DNA of 64,000 nucleotides, from NCBI GenBank assembly GCA_922989275.2, contig OV277871.1:25678693-25742692 (forward strand), in the 5' to 3' direction. Each line of letters begins with the position of its first letter. Position 1 is the stretch's first letter. The notes beneath the pieces are model-generated. The model was given only the letters and a program-made list of their open reading frames with translations. It was not told the origin of the DNA and ran no database searches. The translations under genes and the position numbers were made by a program. Source of the DNA: Gari tellinella (lineage: Eukaryota > Mollusca > Bivalvia > Cardiida > Psammobiidae). Of the stretch, positions 1-42,231 are shown one piece after another.

Positions 1-85
1 GGATCTTGATGAGAGTCCCAAAATGAACTGTCTTTTCTGGGTCCACTCTGTTCGCAAAGGTTTAAAAATAAATACTGATTTGTGA
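1..85 (+). CDS. possible C-terminal coding end of an unidentified upstream gene
   Basis: From base 2 a frame reads DLDESPKMNCLFWVHSVRKG then LKINTDL and a TGA at 83-85. The composition looks protein-like, and an AATAAA lies 1.2 kb downstream. I do not recognise the protein, and 27 codons can occur by chance. Confidence 0.25.
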   Translation, partial: DLDESPKMNCLFWVHSVRKGLKINTDL

Positions 86-189
86 TTTTAGCCCATTCTA
101 ACATGATTCGCTTTGTGTATATGTTAATGTTGTTTGCGGACGATATTGAAAATTGGGTTTTGACACAAAATGTTTAATCCACATGAATT

Positions 190-225
190 GAAGTCTTTAT
201 TATTATTATTATTATTATTATTATC
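190..225. repeat. (TTA)n microsatellite
   Basis: About 12 TTA/ATT triplets in a row, with one interruption at the 3' end. Confidence 0.9.
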
Positions 226-1305
226 ATTACATGTACATGTATTATTATACGTAGTATTATTGTTGTTATTTTACAACATTGCCAGTGTTTGCTCCGCACA
301 GTGGAGAATACGTTTTACGTTCCCAAATCAGTGTTTACAAATATAATGATTATATTTTAAACAGGTATATATGGTGTTGAAAGAGTTAAGTTGTCATCTG
401 ATTTCAAAAGTACAAACATGTAATGGTGTAATGGTATAAAAGGGTTAAACCATTGTGTAGCTCTGGGTGATTCTTCAACTGATTCTTACAACCAATGAAT
501 CTATGTATTGTAGTTTTAGTTACTCTATGGTATTACGAGTATTTCCATTTCTGGAAATATTCGGATATCTTCGGGGTATTTTCGGACAGCGACTATGTAT
601 ATAAACCGATTGCATGCATGTCCCATCATTCGGCGTTTAAACGGGATAGTAGTTAAGACTTCCCTCCCATCCTCCCTATAGGTCGATTTAAGATTAATCG
701 AGAGCAAGATAATATTGATTAAATTTTAATATGTTTGCCATTTTAGTTAGCAATGCCATTAAGTAAATCGGTTTTTGGAGTTGTAACTCTTTGGAAATTT
801 GCACTCAGATCCAATTCCGAATATTGTATTTACTATGAGCAACTTTGTTTTCACTGTATAGATCTATAATTTTCGGTTTACCCAGTATGCCATGTCTTAG
901 GCCCAATAATAAGCGTATAGAAATTGCAACAGGACACTTTATCTTTCCAGTACATTCTTGAGGACACTGTACAGAAATCAATTCTATAATCGACAAAAGT
1001 TCGTGTATATTTCTGAGTAATGTTTTCACAAGGATGAATATGGTTTTATAGCTCATAATAATGCTATTTTTTATATTTCAGATGTTAACGATTTTATGTC
1101 GTTGAGTCGCTAACCAGTAAGGAATGTTGTATGTGGATATTTTTTGTATCTTGAGAGTGGGGACAGTTTCAGGGACAATCGTACTAGCAACTAGTGATTT
1201 TAGTTGCTATGGTGGTCCATATTGTTTATGTTATAAGTGCATAGACACAATAATGCCATTAGATTTAATGGTTTTCTTACTGGAATTTATGAGTGATTGA
1301 TATTA

Positions 1306-1311
1306 AATAAA
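1306..1311 (+). terminator. possible poly(A) signal of the upstream gene
   Basis: AATAAA is followed about 30-60 bp later by a T-rich stretch (TTGTTTTCTTGTATTTATCC). It would end a 3' UTR spanning about 86-1330. The intervening sequence holds no other gene signal that I see. Confidence 0.35.
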
Positions 1312-1506
1312 GCTATTGTCCATTTTGGACACTCCTAGACAGTAGTTGTTTTCTTGTATTTATCCTTTTACTTAGAATAAAAAAAAGACAATAAATTATT
1401 TATTTTTGGCTGAATGAAAAAAAGTACAATTATCCATAATCTCAATTTTTATATTGGATATAAAATCAAGGAAATTAACTCGCTCAGCACAAAGTTTATG
1501 TCTGCT

Positions 1507-1600
1507 TTAACCATTACCCAATTACCCAATAGATATGCCATTCTACGTCTTTAATTTATTCCTCAGCTGAAGAAAATATTTCCTCTTAATTACATAAAGT
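1507..1600 (-). mobile_element. FB-A fragment
   Basis: ACCATTACCCAATTACCCAA followed by CTTTAATTTATTCCTC..TGAAGAAAATA matches the outer arm of FB-A in reverse. It is cut off by the TTAA element at 1610. Confidence 0.6.
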
Positions 1601-1609
1601 GGATTAAAC

Positions 1610-2964
1610 TTAAAGTGACTCGCTAGCGGGCAACCCGCATCTCGAGTTTCAGAAGTGCTGATTTTTTGTATTATGATCTTTTTCGGCACTAGTTTAAACT
1701 AGAAAATTTAATTTAAGAACTGTTTGATAATTTTTAATGCCTTCCATGATAGCCCAGTCGGTGAGATTGACCAGCAATTTACAAGTTGACCTAGTTCTGA
1801 GTATCATAATTATAGCCTTATCGGCAATTATTGGCTAAAATTTTCGCTCGTACATAGTAACTTTTATCTCGCATAAAAACGTATATATGTTGCCGAACAC
1901 TAGTAATTGATTTCATGGAAAGTGGACATACACTAGTGTGATTACGTCTAAAGCATTACCACAGCATTTCTATTGAGAAGTGCTCCGAAGAACAAGCGAA
2001 TGAGATGACCAGAATACTATTACTACTAGCAATCCTAAGGTCCTAGGTTCGAGTCCCATTCGATTTAAAACTTTTTTTTTAAATGCCGATTTTATTGAAT
2101 TGTAAGTCCATAACGCAAATAAGGGACCGGAAATGTTTAGTCTTCGTTGGTTAGAATATGTGTTCGCTACATAGATTGTCCAATAATGTTTTGATTAATA
2201 ACTGACACGCGCCATTATGTGGATTTATAACCAACAGGGCAGATGGCAGCTTAACACGTTTCTCTTTCTTTCTATCTATCTATTTATACTCTCTGACTCC
2301 CCCCTTTCGGTATTAATGAGAGTGGCGCGTCGTGCCAAGAAAAAAGCAATAAAAGCATTGAATAGGAAAGACTTCAAAGAAAAATAGTGAGCGAGAAAGC
2401 TCTGAGGACAACGAGATAGTGGTTAGACAAAAGTATAAATAATTACCAAACAATAAATATCCTATTAAAGTACAATGTAGCTTTTATGCATTACTTTTCT
2501 CATACATTAAGCGGCCACCTGTTGTAGATTTTTGCAAAATGTTTGTGAATAGTGGAATTGTGTAATATCTATCTAATAAGTCTAAAACTAGTTTATGTCT
2601 AACATGTAGATTTTTTTTGTAATTTGCAATTTAGTGACTTTTTCAGATTATTTTTTTTTTTAAACACTGATATTTCCAGTAAATATTTCATGAACTATTT
2701 TGTTTGGACAATTATTATCTGTACAGTGAATTAACTTGAATGTTAAGAAATTATTTAGTTATATTATTTTATATTTAAAAAATCCTGTTCATTAAAAATT
2801 GAACTTTTTCTAAAAAAAAAAGAAAGAAAAAAAGTCCTGTTAAAAAACGGTGTTGTAGAAAAAAACTTTTTTAACAATTTTTAACTCTATTTATAGTATA
2901 TTTTAATTAAATCAAGGTTTAAATGAGGTTAGTAACGGAAACTCAGACCTACGAACAATCTTAA
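1610..2964 (+). mobile_element. TTAA-ended non-autonomous DNA element, diverged copy 1
   Basis: It shares GCCCGCATCTCGAG-like sequence near its left end, a degraded tRNA-like block (GGTCCTAGGTTCGAGTCC at about 2039), a hairpin part (GCAGATGGCAGCTTAA / GCATTACTTTT) and the right end AATTAAATCAAGGTTT with 5924-6975. Its ends (TTAAAGTG / CAATCTTAA) are worn. It carries extra sequence relative to copy 2. It ends about 200 bp upstream of the PSMD1 start. Confidence 0.65.
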
Positions 2965-2999
2965 AACAGCACTTAGTCAAAATGAGATTCGACCGTACC

Positions 3000-3157
3000 G
3001 TCTCTTTCAAGCGTTTTATTCCTAGCCTGTATAAATTACCATTACACCGTTTATACAAAGAACAGATAACTCCAAACGATTAACACCGGTAGCGCGTTAT
3101 TCAGCAAAAATATAGTCGTCACTCATAAGCTTTATTATTTGGAATTTTTCACTGGAA
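3000..3157 (+). promoter_or_regulatory. PSMD1: probable PSMD1 5' UTR / core promoter region
   Basis: About 190 bp lie between the end of a transposon copy (2964) and the first ATG. There is no clear TATA box; a small GC-richer patch (CACCGGTAGCGCG at about 3084) is present. The promoter is assigned by position only. Confidence 0.35.
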
Positions 3158-34570
<31,413 letters not shown>

Positions 34571-34644
34571 GTAAGATATTATTGTTGTCTTAACCCATTG
34601 CCTGCTAAGTGATTGTCAAGTGTCATTTTATCAGCTGCAATGTC

Positions 34645-34900
34645 TTAACCCATTAGGACCATTACCCCATAAAAATGTCCTTTTACGCCTCTTACTTTAT
34701 TCCCCCACTGAATAAAATATTTTATACATTCAAGAATATCTTTGGTAAGAAAAAGGTTGTATGTTCTAGTAGACTGTAGCTTAAAGCGGGCTGAAAGTAA
34801 AGCAGAATGCACCTTAAGGTGCATTCTGCATTACTTTCAGCCTGCTTTAAGTGGTCACCTATCTTCCATCCTAGAAAAAGGCAATGGGGTAATGGGTTAA
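34645..34900 (-). mobile_element. FB-A foldback element
   Basis: TTAACCCATTAGGACCATTA to GGCAATGGGGTAATGGGTTAA; core GAATGCACCTTAAGGTGCATT. Confidence 0.88.
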
Positions 34901-34996
34901 CCCAGTAATCCGTAAATACACATAGTGGTAGTTATTGGGAGGTTTTACTATACATTCAAGCCAATATATTCATTGTGGTAAAATGCAACTGGCATT

Positions 34997-35125
34997 TTAA
35001 CCCGTTACCCCATAGCCTGTTTCTAGTATTGAAGATAGTTGACCACTTAAAGCAGGTTGAAAGTAAAGCAGAAGGCGCCCTAAGGCGCCTTCTGCTTTAC
35101 TTTCAGCCTTCTTTAAGCTATCATC
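34997..35125 (+). mobile_element. FB-A left half
   Basis: TTAACCCGTTACCCCATAGC with core GAAGGCGCCCTAAGGCGCCTT; it breaks before palindrome M. Confidence 0.82.
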
Positions 35126-35139
35126 AATAATTTCTAATG

Positions 35140-35312
35140 ATACTATAGGAATAAACAACATATTTTTGACGTTCATGACGGTATGACTTACATTAGCTTC
35201 GCAGGGGGTAAATTCCGTAAACGCCCAAAGGGCGTTTTCGATAAATTTACCCCCCGAAGCTAATGTAGTCATACCGTCATGAGCGGCAAAGAGATGTTGT
35301 TTATTCCTTATA
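35140..35312. mobile_element. family M palindrome
   Basis: Arms GGAATAAACAACAT..GACGGTATGAC..ACATTAGCTTCG..GGGGTAAATT and their inverse meet at GCCCAAAGGGC. About 75 bp per arm. Confidence 0.82.
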
Positions 35313-35319
35313 TTTATAT

Positions 35320-35850
35320 TTATATTTTCTGTCTTGTCAATTTAATGTGTTTATTGGCCAGATTTGTTTTTTGTATAAGAATTTATCATATACCGGTCAA
35401 AGAGGTTTGATAGATGTAATGTCGATGTAATAGCCATTCCAGTTTCTAAATATGGTGAGAAAGTAGTCCCAACTACATGTACTGTAACTGTATTAAAAAT
35501 TCAGGATTTTTTCCAGTAAACTTTCTCTCTGTGAATGGAAATGACTTACAAGGCAAACAAATAACAGTGCAACTTGAATATCTATTGCCAAAGCACATTC
35601 TAAAATTACAGGTCGCGGTTGTTTTCTTAACCCATTTACACACATAGCAACGACCTATGGGTCTGTATCACTCCGCTAGTGTCATATTACCGTCGACCAA
35701 TGGGAGCTTAGTGTTAAGTGCCCGATGTAGTCTATTTGAAGAAGTCCACGGATAGCACGGGGGAAATCCGAACTGGTTAAATCCAGATTCGAAGTGTAGG
35801 TTCATCGGCAGATGACTGCATATTTTTTAATAGGATTACATAAGGACTTT
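35320..35850. other. unclassified intron 21 sequence
   Basis: No gene signal; 35630-35780 is locally GC-richer but has no open frame of note. Confidence 0.5.
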
Positions 35851-35960
35851 ACAGGTTGAATGTAAATATATATCAATGACTGTTTAAGTTTTAACTTCTT
35901 TCTTCAGTGAAGGAATAAATAAAAGTCGTAAAAAGGCGTATTTATGGGGTAATGGGTTAA
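35850..35960 (+). mobile_element. FB-A right arm
   Basis: CAATGACTGTTTAAGTTTTA to TTATGGGGTAATGGGTTAA. Confidence 0.8.
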
Positions 35961-35964
35961 TATA

Positions 35965-36235
35965 ATATTGGTTGTTGGTTACAATGTGGGTTGACCTGTG
36001 AGAAGGATTGTATCAAATTATGAGCAATTAGCAGATATTTTCAAAACATTAAAGTAACTGAACTCCCTGTGCAGTGTTTTATGTTGGCCTTCTATGACAA
36101 TAATCAGATATTTATCACCAAAAAACAAATCATGCTCTGCCTCATATAGCAATTGCAATACAAAGACAATGTCAGCATGCAGATTAAAATCACAAAATAG
36201 AAGCAGCAGAGCCAGCCTTCATTTTCTGGAATTGA
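35965..36235. other. unclassified intron 21 sequence
   Basis: I see nothing to annotate. Confidence 0.5.
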
Positions 36236-36433
36236 AATAGGTTTGGATCTAGATACTGAGTAACTAACTGGGGGCAGGATCTAACTGTCATAGCAGGATC
36301 CAAACTGTTTGACACGCGGGAAGTTTGTCTGCAAATCAGAATGACAGCTGGTGACATTTTGAGTGATCAATTGGTTTTTACGTGATCAAAAGGCTGAGCT
36401 CTATGGATTTCAGTCATCAACTTTAATAAACAT

Positions 36434-36655
36434 TCGTTAACTCTTTGCATGCTGAGTTTTCTTTCATCGGCAACAATAACTATAGTTGTTGTGTGCTACT
36501 GTTCTAAAAATGCATTTTCAACAGTTCTTTTCAAATCAGGGTCAGCATCAAACAGTTTGGATCCTGATGAGATGCTGCGTAACGCAGCATCTCATCAGGA
36601 TCTAAACTGTTTGCAAAGATTATCATGTTTTCACAGCTAACATGCTAAGAGCTGG
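36434..36655 (+). mobile_element. FB-D foldback element
   Basis: TTCGTTAACTCTTTGCATGC to AGCATGCTAAGAG..., with palindrome AAACAGTTTGGATCCTGATG / inverse around GCTGCGTAACGCAGC. A worn D hairpin also lies at 36255-36315. Confidence 0.85.
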
Positions 36656-36746
36656 GAAAAATATGCATACACATGAGTATAATAAACAGACAGAAAGGGT
36701 TCATTGACATAGCAGTTCACATTTTAATATGTTGTTGTGTCCTGTT

Positions 36747-36997
36747 TTAACCCATTACCCCATAGCCAATTTCTAGTTTTGAAGGTATGTGACTACTTAA
36801 AGCAGGTTGAAAGTAAAACAAAATGTGCCATAAGGCGCATTCTGCTTTACTTTCAGCCTGCTTTAAGCTAGCATCTACAAGAATATAGAAAATATTTCGC
36901 CTGGTAAATATTTATGACTGTATAAAGTGGTACTGTTTTCTACAGTGCAGGAATAAATAAGAGTTGTAAAAAGTGTATTTATGGCGTAACAGGTTAA
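36747..36997 (+). mobile_element. FB-A foldback element
   Basis: TTAACCCATTACCCCATAGC to TATGGCGTAACAGGTTAA. Confidence 0.9.
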
Positions 36998-37011
36998 TCC
37001 TTTGCCATTAA

Positions 37012-37130
37012 CCTTAGTTCAAAACTACTTGTCAGGTGACCGCTTAAAGCAGGATGGAAGTAATGCAGAAAGCTCCTATAGGAGCTTTCTGCTTTTCTTT
37101 TATCTTGCTCTAAGTTACCACTTCCTTTAA
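37012..37130 (+). mobile_element. GCTTAA-core hairpin, mixed E/B type
   Basis: GTGACCGCTTAAAGCAGGAT..AATGCAGAAAGCTCCTATAG then GAGCTTTCTGCTTTTC..TTGCTCTAAGTTACCACTTC. Confidence 0.75.
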
Positions 37131-37350
37131 GCATCATCATTTGGTAGTTGAGCTAAGGAGTGCCAAAATGTGGAGAAAAAGTTCAACTGTATTGCATATA
37201 ACAGCAGTGTTATCAAAATAAACAAAATGAAACTGTGCAATTAATTTTGTTTTCCAAAATTTCATTGCATGGAAATCTTTCCTTATTTGGTAAATGATTT
37301 GTTCTTTTTAAGGTCTATAGTCCCAATCTGTTTCACTACTGTTATCTTAC

Positions 37351-37606
37351 TTAAACCCTTTACTCAATAGCCTTTTTAAATTTTGAAAATGGGTGACCAT
37401 TTAAAGCAGGTTGAAAGTAAAGCAGAGTGGGCCTTAAATCGCATTCTGCTTTACTTTCAACCTGCTGTAGGCTTCCATCTGCTTGAATAGAGAAAATAGT
37501 CCATATTTGTGATACATTTGCATGAATGTATAAATTTGAAATATTTTCTTCAGTTGGGGAATAAATTAAATGCGCTGAAATGGGCTTCTATGGAGTAAAG
37601 GGTTAA
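37351..37606 (+). mobile_element. FB-A foldback element
   Basis: TTAAACCCTTTACTCAATAG to TCTATGGAGTAAAGGGTTAA. Confidence 0.88.
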
Positions 37607-37830
37607 GCAGTCACCTGCCTTAAATACAGTTGCATATAGGTGATTTGCCCTTTTTGCTATGGAAGAAAGGGATGAAATACCAATCTGTGCGGATTCTCAA
37701 TAATCTTTCTGCCATTCAACAAGACCCAGGAGAAATTGATTGTGGTAGGCAAATGAGTTGTGACAGATTTTAGCAACACAGTGTTAGCCGTGGTGACAGT
37801 TATCAGCGCTCTGTGTGAGAATTATATCGC

Positions 37831-38033
37831 CAGAGCTCCAGATAAGGAGAGTATTTCAAAAACTAAAATCTTTATTTCTGCTTTAAACCCTATGGTGTCA
37901 CTACTCATTAGAATCGTCTCTTTGAGACTGTTCTAATGAGTAGTAAGGCCGTAGAATTAGGTGCAAAAATGAGTGATAAAATGTTGGATTTGTTCAGTTA
38001 ACTCTCTCTTATCAGGAGCCCTGCATCGCTGCC
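37831..38033 (-). mobile_element. family F foldback element
   Basis: CAGAGCTCCAGATAAGGAG to TATCAGGAGCCCTG. Flanks TATCGC/CATCGC fit a worn 6-bp target duplication. Confidence 0.87.
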
Positions 38034-38207
38034 GAAGCCTCTTAGACTGGGTTTATCAACAGATTTCATTGCCATTAGAGGTGCGGCTTAACTCTTAACA
38101 TGCTGCAATAAACTGTCACCTGCAAATGTTAGGTCCTCTGTAAATGATTCAAAAGTTTTGCTTTTGTATTTTTATGTTGTTTTTATTTATAAGAAGTGAA
38201 TGTCGTT

Positions 38208-38277
38208 GTCAAACAGTTTTGATTTGGATCAGATTCTGAGTTTCTCAGTTTCTGATCTTGATCCAAACTGTTTGCAG
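38208..38277 (+). mobile_element. D-core hairpin
   Basis: GTCAAACAGTTTTGATTTGG / ATCTTGATCCAAACTGTTTGC. Confidence 0.7.
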
Positions 38278-38360
38278 ATTTTAGCCAGTCTGTGGTAGGA
38301 AGGGTAAGGATTAACGGAAATATCCACACAGCTGAAACAAGTCAGGCTGTTCCTGACAGA

Positions 38361-38687
38361 CAGTCCTTGTGTAAGGGCAATAAAACCCATGCAAGAAAGT
38401 TTTTCAAGTCATATCCTTAGCAAGCCTGGCCTGTTTTGTGCACAAAACACAGACCAGGGTTCCAGATAAGGGGAGTAATCTGAACATATCAATAATTTTC
38501 TCACTAATACTTTACCAAATCCTATGGTATTACTACTCATTAGAATCGATTCTAATGAGTAGTGACACCATAGGTTTTAAAGCAGAAATAAAGATTCTAG
38601 TTTTTGAAATACTCTCTTTTATCTGGAGCTCTGCAGTTCTTGTGTAAGGGCAATAAAACCCATTCAAGAAAGTGTTTCAAGTCATAA
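38361..38687 (+). repeat. 52-bp direct duplication flanking a family F element
   Basis: CTTGTGTAAGGGCAATAAAA then CCCAT.CAAGAAAG.TTTCAAGTCAT lies at 38365-38410 and 38639-38684. F (38455-38632) is between them. Confidence 0.85.
38455..38632 (+). mobile_element. family F foldback element
   Basis: CAGGGTTCCAGATAAGGGG to TTATCTGGAGCTCTG; core ATTAGAATCGATTCTAAT is a perfect 18-bp palindrome. Confidence 0.88.
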
Positions 38688-38731
38688 AGATATACAAAAA
38701 TGTATATGGTCACACTTTATTGTATAGAAGT

Positions 38732-38935
38732 TTAACACTTTACCCCATATTCTCTTTCTAGTTTTGAAGACAAGCAACCACTAAAAGCAGGTTGAAATTT
38801 ACTTTCAGCCTGCTTTATGGTACTATCTACTAGGATATTGAAACGTTTTCTTATGGTATATATTTATGACGTTATAAAGTGGAATTATTATAAATGAGAG
38901 GCGGTAAAAGGCGTATTTATGGGGTGGTGGGTTAA
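38732..38935 (+). mobile_element. FB-A element with core hairpin deleted
   Basis: TTAACACTTTACCCCATATT to TATGGGGTGGTGGGTTAA. Only GCAGGTTGAAATTTACTTTC remains of the core. Confidence 0.85.
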
Positions 38936-39318
38936 CACTTTCTTTCACAGCTTGTCAACCTGTACAGATAGTGTACCTGTGAAGAATATACTTGTCTTCT
39001 GCAGACAGTGTACTGTAAGGAGAACTCTGATCCAGGTCTGCACTATTTGTCATTTTGCAATAAATTAAAAAGAACAACCCTAAATAAGTCTTATGTCCTA
39101 ACCCACTTGCCTGAAGTTAGGGACAGGTGGTTTTTGATTCAGACAAGTGATATTTGCATCAGAATTTGGCATATTACAGTAAAAAAAAAAAAAAAATTGT
39201 AAGCATCAGGCAAGTGGTCTAAAGAAATAAAGGTAAAGACTACAAAATGGTCAAAAATGGACTCTACTTTACTGAAAATTGGAATTGTGGATATGAAGTT
39301 TCATGAGTGATTGAGCTA
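38932..39318 (+). mobile_element. FB-C element split by a CCACTTGCCTGA element
   Basis: It shares TTAA 38932-38935 with the FB-A before it. The hairpin CAGACAGTGTACTGTAAGGA is worn. The body is interrupted at 39098 and resumes GGTCAAAAATGGACTC. Confidence 0.72.
39098..39222 (+). mobile_element. short foldback with CCACTTGCCTGA ends
   Basis: CTAACCCACTTGCCTGA and TCAGGCAAGTGGTCTAA are inverted; it holds an A-run of 16. Confidence 0.72.
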
Positions 39319-39404
39319 ATCTTATATAAGACAAGAAATATTGGCCATGTCTATAAGGTATTAATCTATATGTAGAAAATCTCTTCCACTAGTCTTGTCT
39401 CAAG

Positions 39405-39617
39405 TACTCTTTGCATGCTGGGTAATTTTGTGTCTGTAAAAATTGTTTGCAACTGTTCTCAACTAGAATTTAAAATCTAAATTCCTTTTCAAAACAAGGT
39501 TGGGTGTCAAAACAGTTTGGATCCTGATGAGACGCCGCATCACATGGCATCTCATCAGGATTCAAACTGTTTGCAATGATTATCACGGTTCCGCCGCGAG
39601 CATGCTAAGAGTTAACC
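39405..39617 (+). mobile_element. FB-D foldback element
   Basis: ACTCTTTGCATGCTGGGTAA to GAGCATGCTAAGAGTTAA; stem AACAGTTTGGATCCTGATGA / inverse. Confidence 0.86.
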
Positions 39618-39659
39618 TATTGAAATACTAGAAATCAATTAATCCTGTTACGCTGAAAA

Positions 39660-39740
39660 CTCAAAATTAGAGAGCTTTCTAAACAGTATGGATCCAGACT
39701 TAGAGTGAGCATGATCTGAATTCAAACTGTTCATAAATCA
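39660..39740 (+). mobile_element. worn D-core hairpin
   Basis: TAAACAGTATGGATCCAGAC..CTGAATTCAAACTGTTCAT. Confidence 0.55.
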
Positions 39741-39744
39741 GATT

Positions 39745-40080
39745 CTGTTGTATGTAACTGTAAGGATGGAATTAGTTATAGAATTTAAAATTATTCTAGT
39801 AGACATTTTCCAGCGTGTTGACCAAGTTAATAGCTATAATAACACTTTACAATACTTATAACTTGATTTTCTTTTCTTGGAAAATTTCCGCAAAAAGGAT
39901 AAATGGGTCATTCTGTATATATCTTTATTTATACAGGTGACACATTTTAAAGAAAATATCTGTCTTGATTTTGTCCCTATACTTTTTTTTTGTACATTTG
40001 GGTTATATTATAGGGAAAAATCGTGTGAAGTAACTACTTCTACACTATAAGAGGGATTGCTCCAAATTTTCAAAGATTAA
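39745..40080. other. unclassified intron 21 sequence
   Basis: AT-rich, nothing recognised. Confidence 0.5.
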
Positions 40081-40081
40081 T

Positions 40082-40190
40082 ACAGTCGAAACTTGATATT
40101 TCAAACTCACTTAAACCAATAGTACCAGTATTTCGTAAGTTGAATTTCATTAAGTCGATCTCGCTTAAGTAGAACATACCCATATTTCAA
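40082..40190 (+). mobile_element. left end of a mariner-like element
   Basis: TA-CAGTCGAAACTTGATATTTC, then TTAAGTCGATCTCGCTTAAG; no right end. Confidence 0.55.
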
Positions 40191-40191
40191 A

Positions 40192-40354
40192 GTAAAAGCT
40201 TTACTTTCAGCCTGCTTTAAGCTACCATCTGCTAAGATATAGAAATATGTCTTTGGATATAATTATGTTATTGACTGTTTAAATTAGAACTATTTTCTTC
40301 AGTGGAGGAATAAATTAATCACACTAAAAGGTGCTTCTATGGAGGAAAGGGTTA
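40192..40354 (+). mobile_element. FB-A right half
   Basis: GCTTTACTTTCAGCCTGC to TTCTATGGAGGAAAGGGTTA. Confidence 0.8.
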
Positions 40355-40443
40355 TGAAGGTATAGAAGGTTTGACCAGTCCCACATTTTGATCCTTATAT
40401 GCCAAAAATATGAGAATCCTTTAAGGCTTATTTATTTCTTTGA

Positions 40444-40696
40444 TTAACCCATTACCCCATAGTCTCTTTTCTAGTTTTGAAGACAGGTATCCACTTAAAG
40501 CAGGTTGAAACTAAAGCAGAATGCGCCTCAAGGCGCATTGTGCTTTACTTTCAGCCTGCTTTAAGCTGCCATCTGCTAGAATATGGGAAATAATTCTTTG
40601 GATAGATATTCATAACTGTATAAATTGCATTTATTTTCCACAGTGACGGAATAAATTGAAGGCGTAAAAAGGTGTATTTATGGGGTAATGGGTTAA
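40444..40696 (+). mobile_element. FB-A foldback element (253 bp, near-consensus)
   Basis: TTAACCCATTACCCCATAGT to TTATGGGGTAATGGGTTAA; core GAATGCGCCTCAAGGCGCATT. Confidence 0.92.
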
Positions 40697-40861
40697 TCTG
40701 AAATTTAATCAAAACCCTGTTGTTTCTTTGTGGATTACTCGTGATATTGGTACTGTGGAGAAGGCATTATATTTCCGTTAAACCAAATAAAACTAATGTA
40801 TTCCAATTGAATATAGAAAATGACAAGCTTTTTGAAAATATGAACATTTTTTTTAATCTGA

Positions 40862-40935
40862 ATAGCAAACAGTTTGGAGCCTGATCAGATGAAGGGTTAA
40901 CCCTTCATCTGATCAGGCTCCAAACTGTTTGCAAT
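40862..40935. mobile_element. D-core palindrome
   Basis: AGCAAACAGTTTGGAGCCTG..GAAGGGTTAACCCTTC and inverse; near-perfect, about 35 bp per arm. Confidence 0.85.
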
Positions 40936-41014
40936 GGACTTTATCTTTTAAGCATGAACACATTTATTAGTCTCCGCTGTACAGCTTATTGGAACGGGAG
41001 TAATTGGCATTCTT

Positions 41015-41223
41015 CAGTAAAACCCTAGACTATTATGACTATAATCTGAGGTTAATTACCGTATCTGGTGTCTAAGGGAGATGGCTGCTTATTAAAGCAA
41101 GATGAGAGTAAAACAGAAAGCTCCTGTAGGAGCTTCCTGTTTTACTGTCATCTTGCTTTATGCTGTCACCTGTCTTTAATACTGTCTTCCTCTCAGTGGT
41201 TGTAATGGAGCTGATTGTTACTG
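41015..41223 (+). mobile_element. FB-B foldback element
   Basis: CAGTAAAACCCTAGACTATT to GGTTGTAATGGAGC..TTACTG; core AGCTCCTGTAGGAGCT. Confidence 0.85.
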
Positions 41224-41337
41224 TATTGTTCTAAGTGTCATAAACGATTCAAGACAATACCAGAGGGATGACGAAATTGTGTGGATAACTGGATTTCAGT
41301 CAATATTACAGAGACAATCCAAAATGAACAGCTATTA

Positions 41338-41840
41338 TTAACTCTTTTACATTAGATAATTATTGATATTGTTGTCTGCAAAAATTGTTATCTGATGCTG
41401 ATCTAAATTTTGATTGTTCTAAAATACTTCATTTCAAAATAGGAGGGTTTTTCTTAGGCCAAATGGGAATGACTCCGGTTCCGAGCTAATTTAGGAAAAC
41501 ATGCATCGTTTTTAGTCAAGTTGGGAATCTTGCATGGACCATATCAAACTATATAAAACTCAAAATGAATTTGACTGCTAGCAATAAAGTGTCCTCTGTA
41601 AGGGTATGGGTCTTTAGCTGGCATTAGCAGGATTTGTTTTAAAGATGTTTAAAACAAACTTTGCTTGATCTTAACTCTTTGAATTAGTAATTTTATTATC
41701 AACAACTGGGAAAATGGTCAGTTTTGGCAATTGGGAATGGTCGGAGTTTAAAAATTTTTTTTAATCCAGAGTCAGCATTTGATCGGGATCCAAACTGTTT
41801 GCCAAGGTAAGGCCAGTTTGGCTGTAAGCATCTGAAGAGT
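41338..41840 (+). mobile_element. FB-D-like element with family L insertion, worn
   Basis: TTAACTCTTTTACATTAG at the left and CTGTAAGCATCTGAAGAGTTAA at the right. The D half-hairpin GATCGGGATCCAAACTGTTT is near the right; the middle has TTGGGAAT motifs of family L. Confidence 0.55.
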
Positions 41841-41915
41841 TAAAAGCCTGTAGAGCTGGGGAAACAATATTGATACAGTTAAACCTTTACATAAGTACAT
41901 GTATAAGCGTTTTCT

Positions 41916-42231
41916 TTAACCATTTATCCCATAGCCTGTTTCTTGATTGAACCAAGAGAGATGACCACTCAATTCTTTACTCAATAGAACTGAAGCACCC
42001 TTTAGCAACTTTGATTTATTCCTGCACTAAAGAAAATAGTTTCAATTTATACACTCATAAACATGATCATGTATATTAAGAAATATTTCCTACATCCTAT
42101 CAAATGGTTGCTTAAAGAAGGCTGAAAGTAAAGCAGAATGTGCCTTAAGGCACATTCTACTTCACTTTCAACTTGCTTTAAAAAATTACCTGTCTTCAAA
42201 ATTAGAAACAGGCTATGGGGAAAAGGGTTAA
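41916..42231 (-). mobile_element. FB-A element, rearranged
   Basis: A + oriented start (TTAACCATTTATCCCATAGC) joins a - oriented copy ending GGCTATGGGGAAAAGGGTTAA. Confidence 0.75.
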
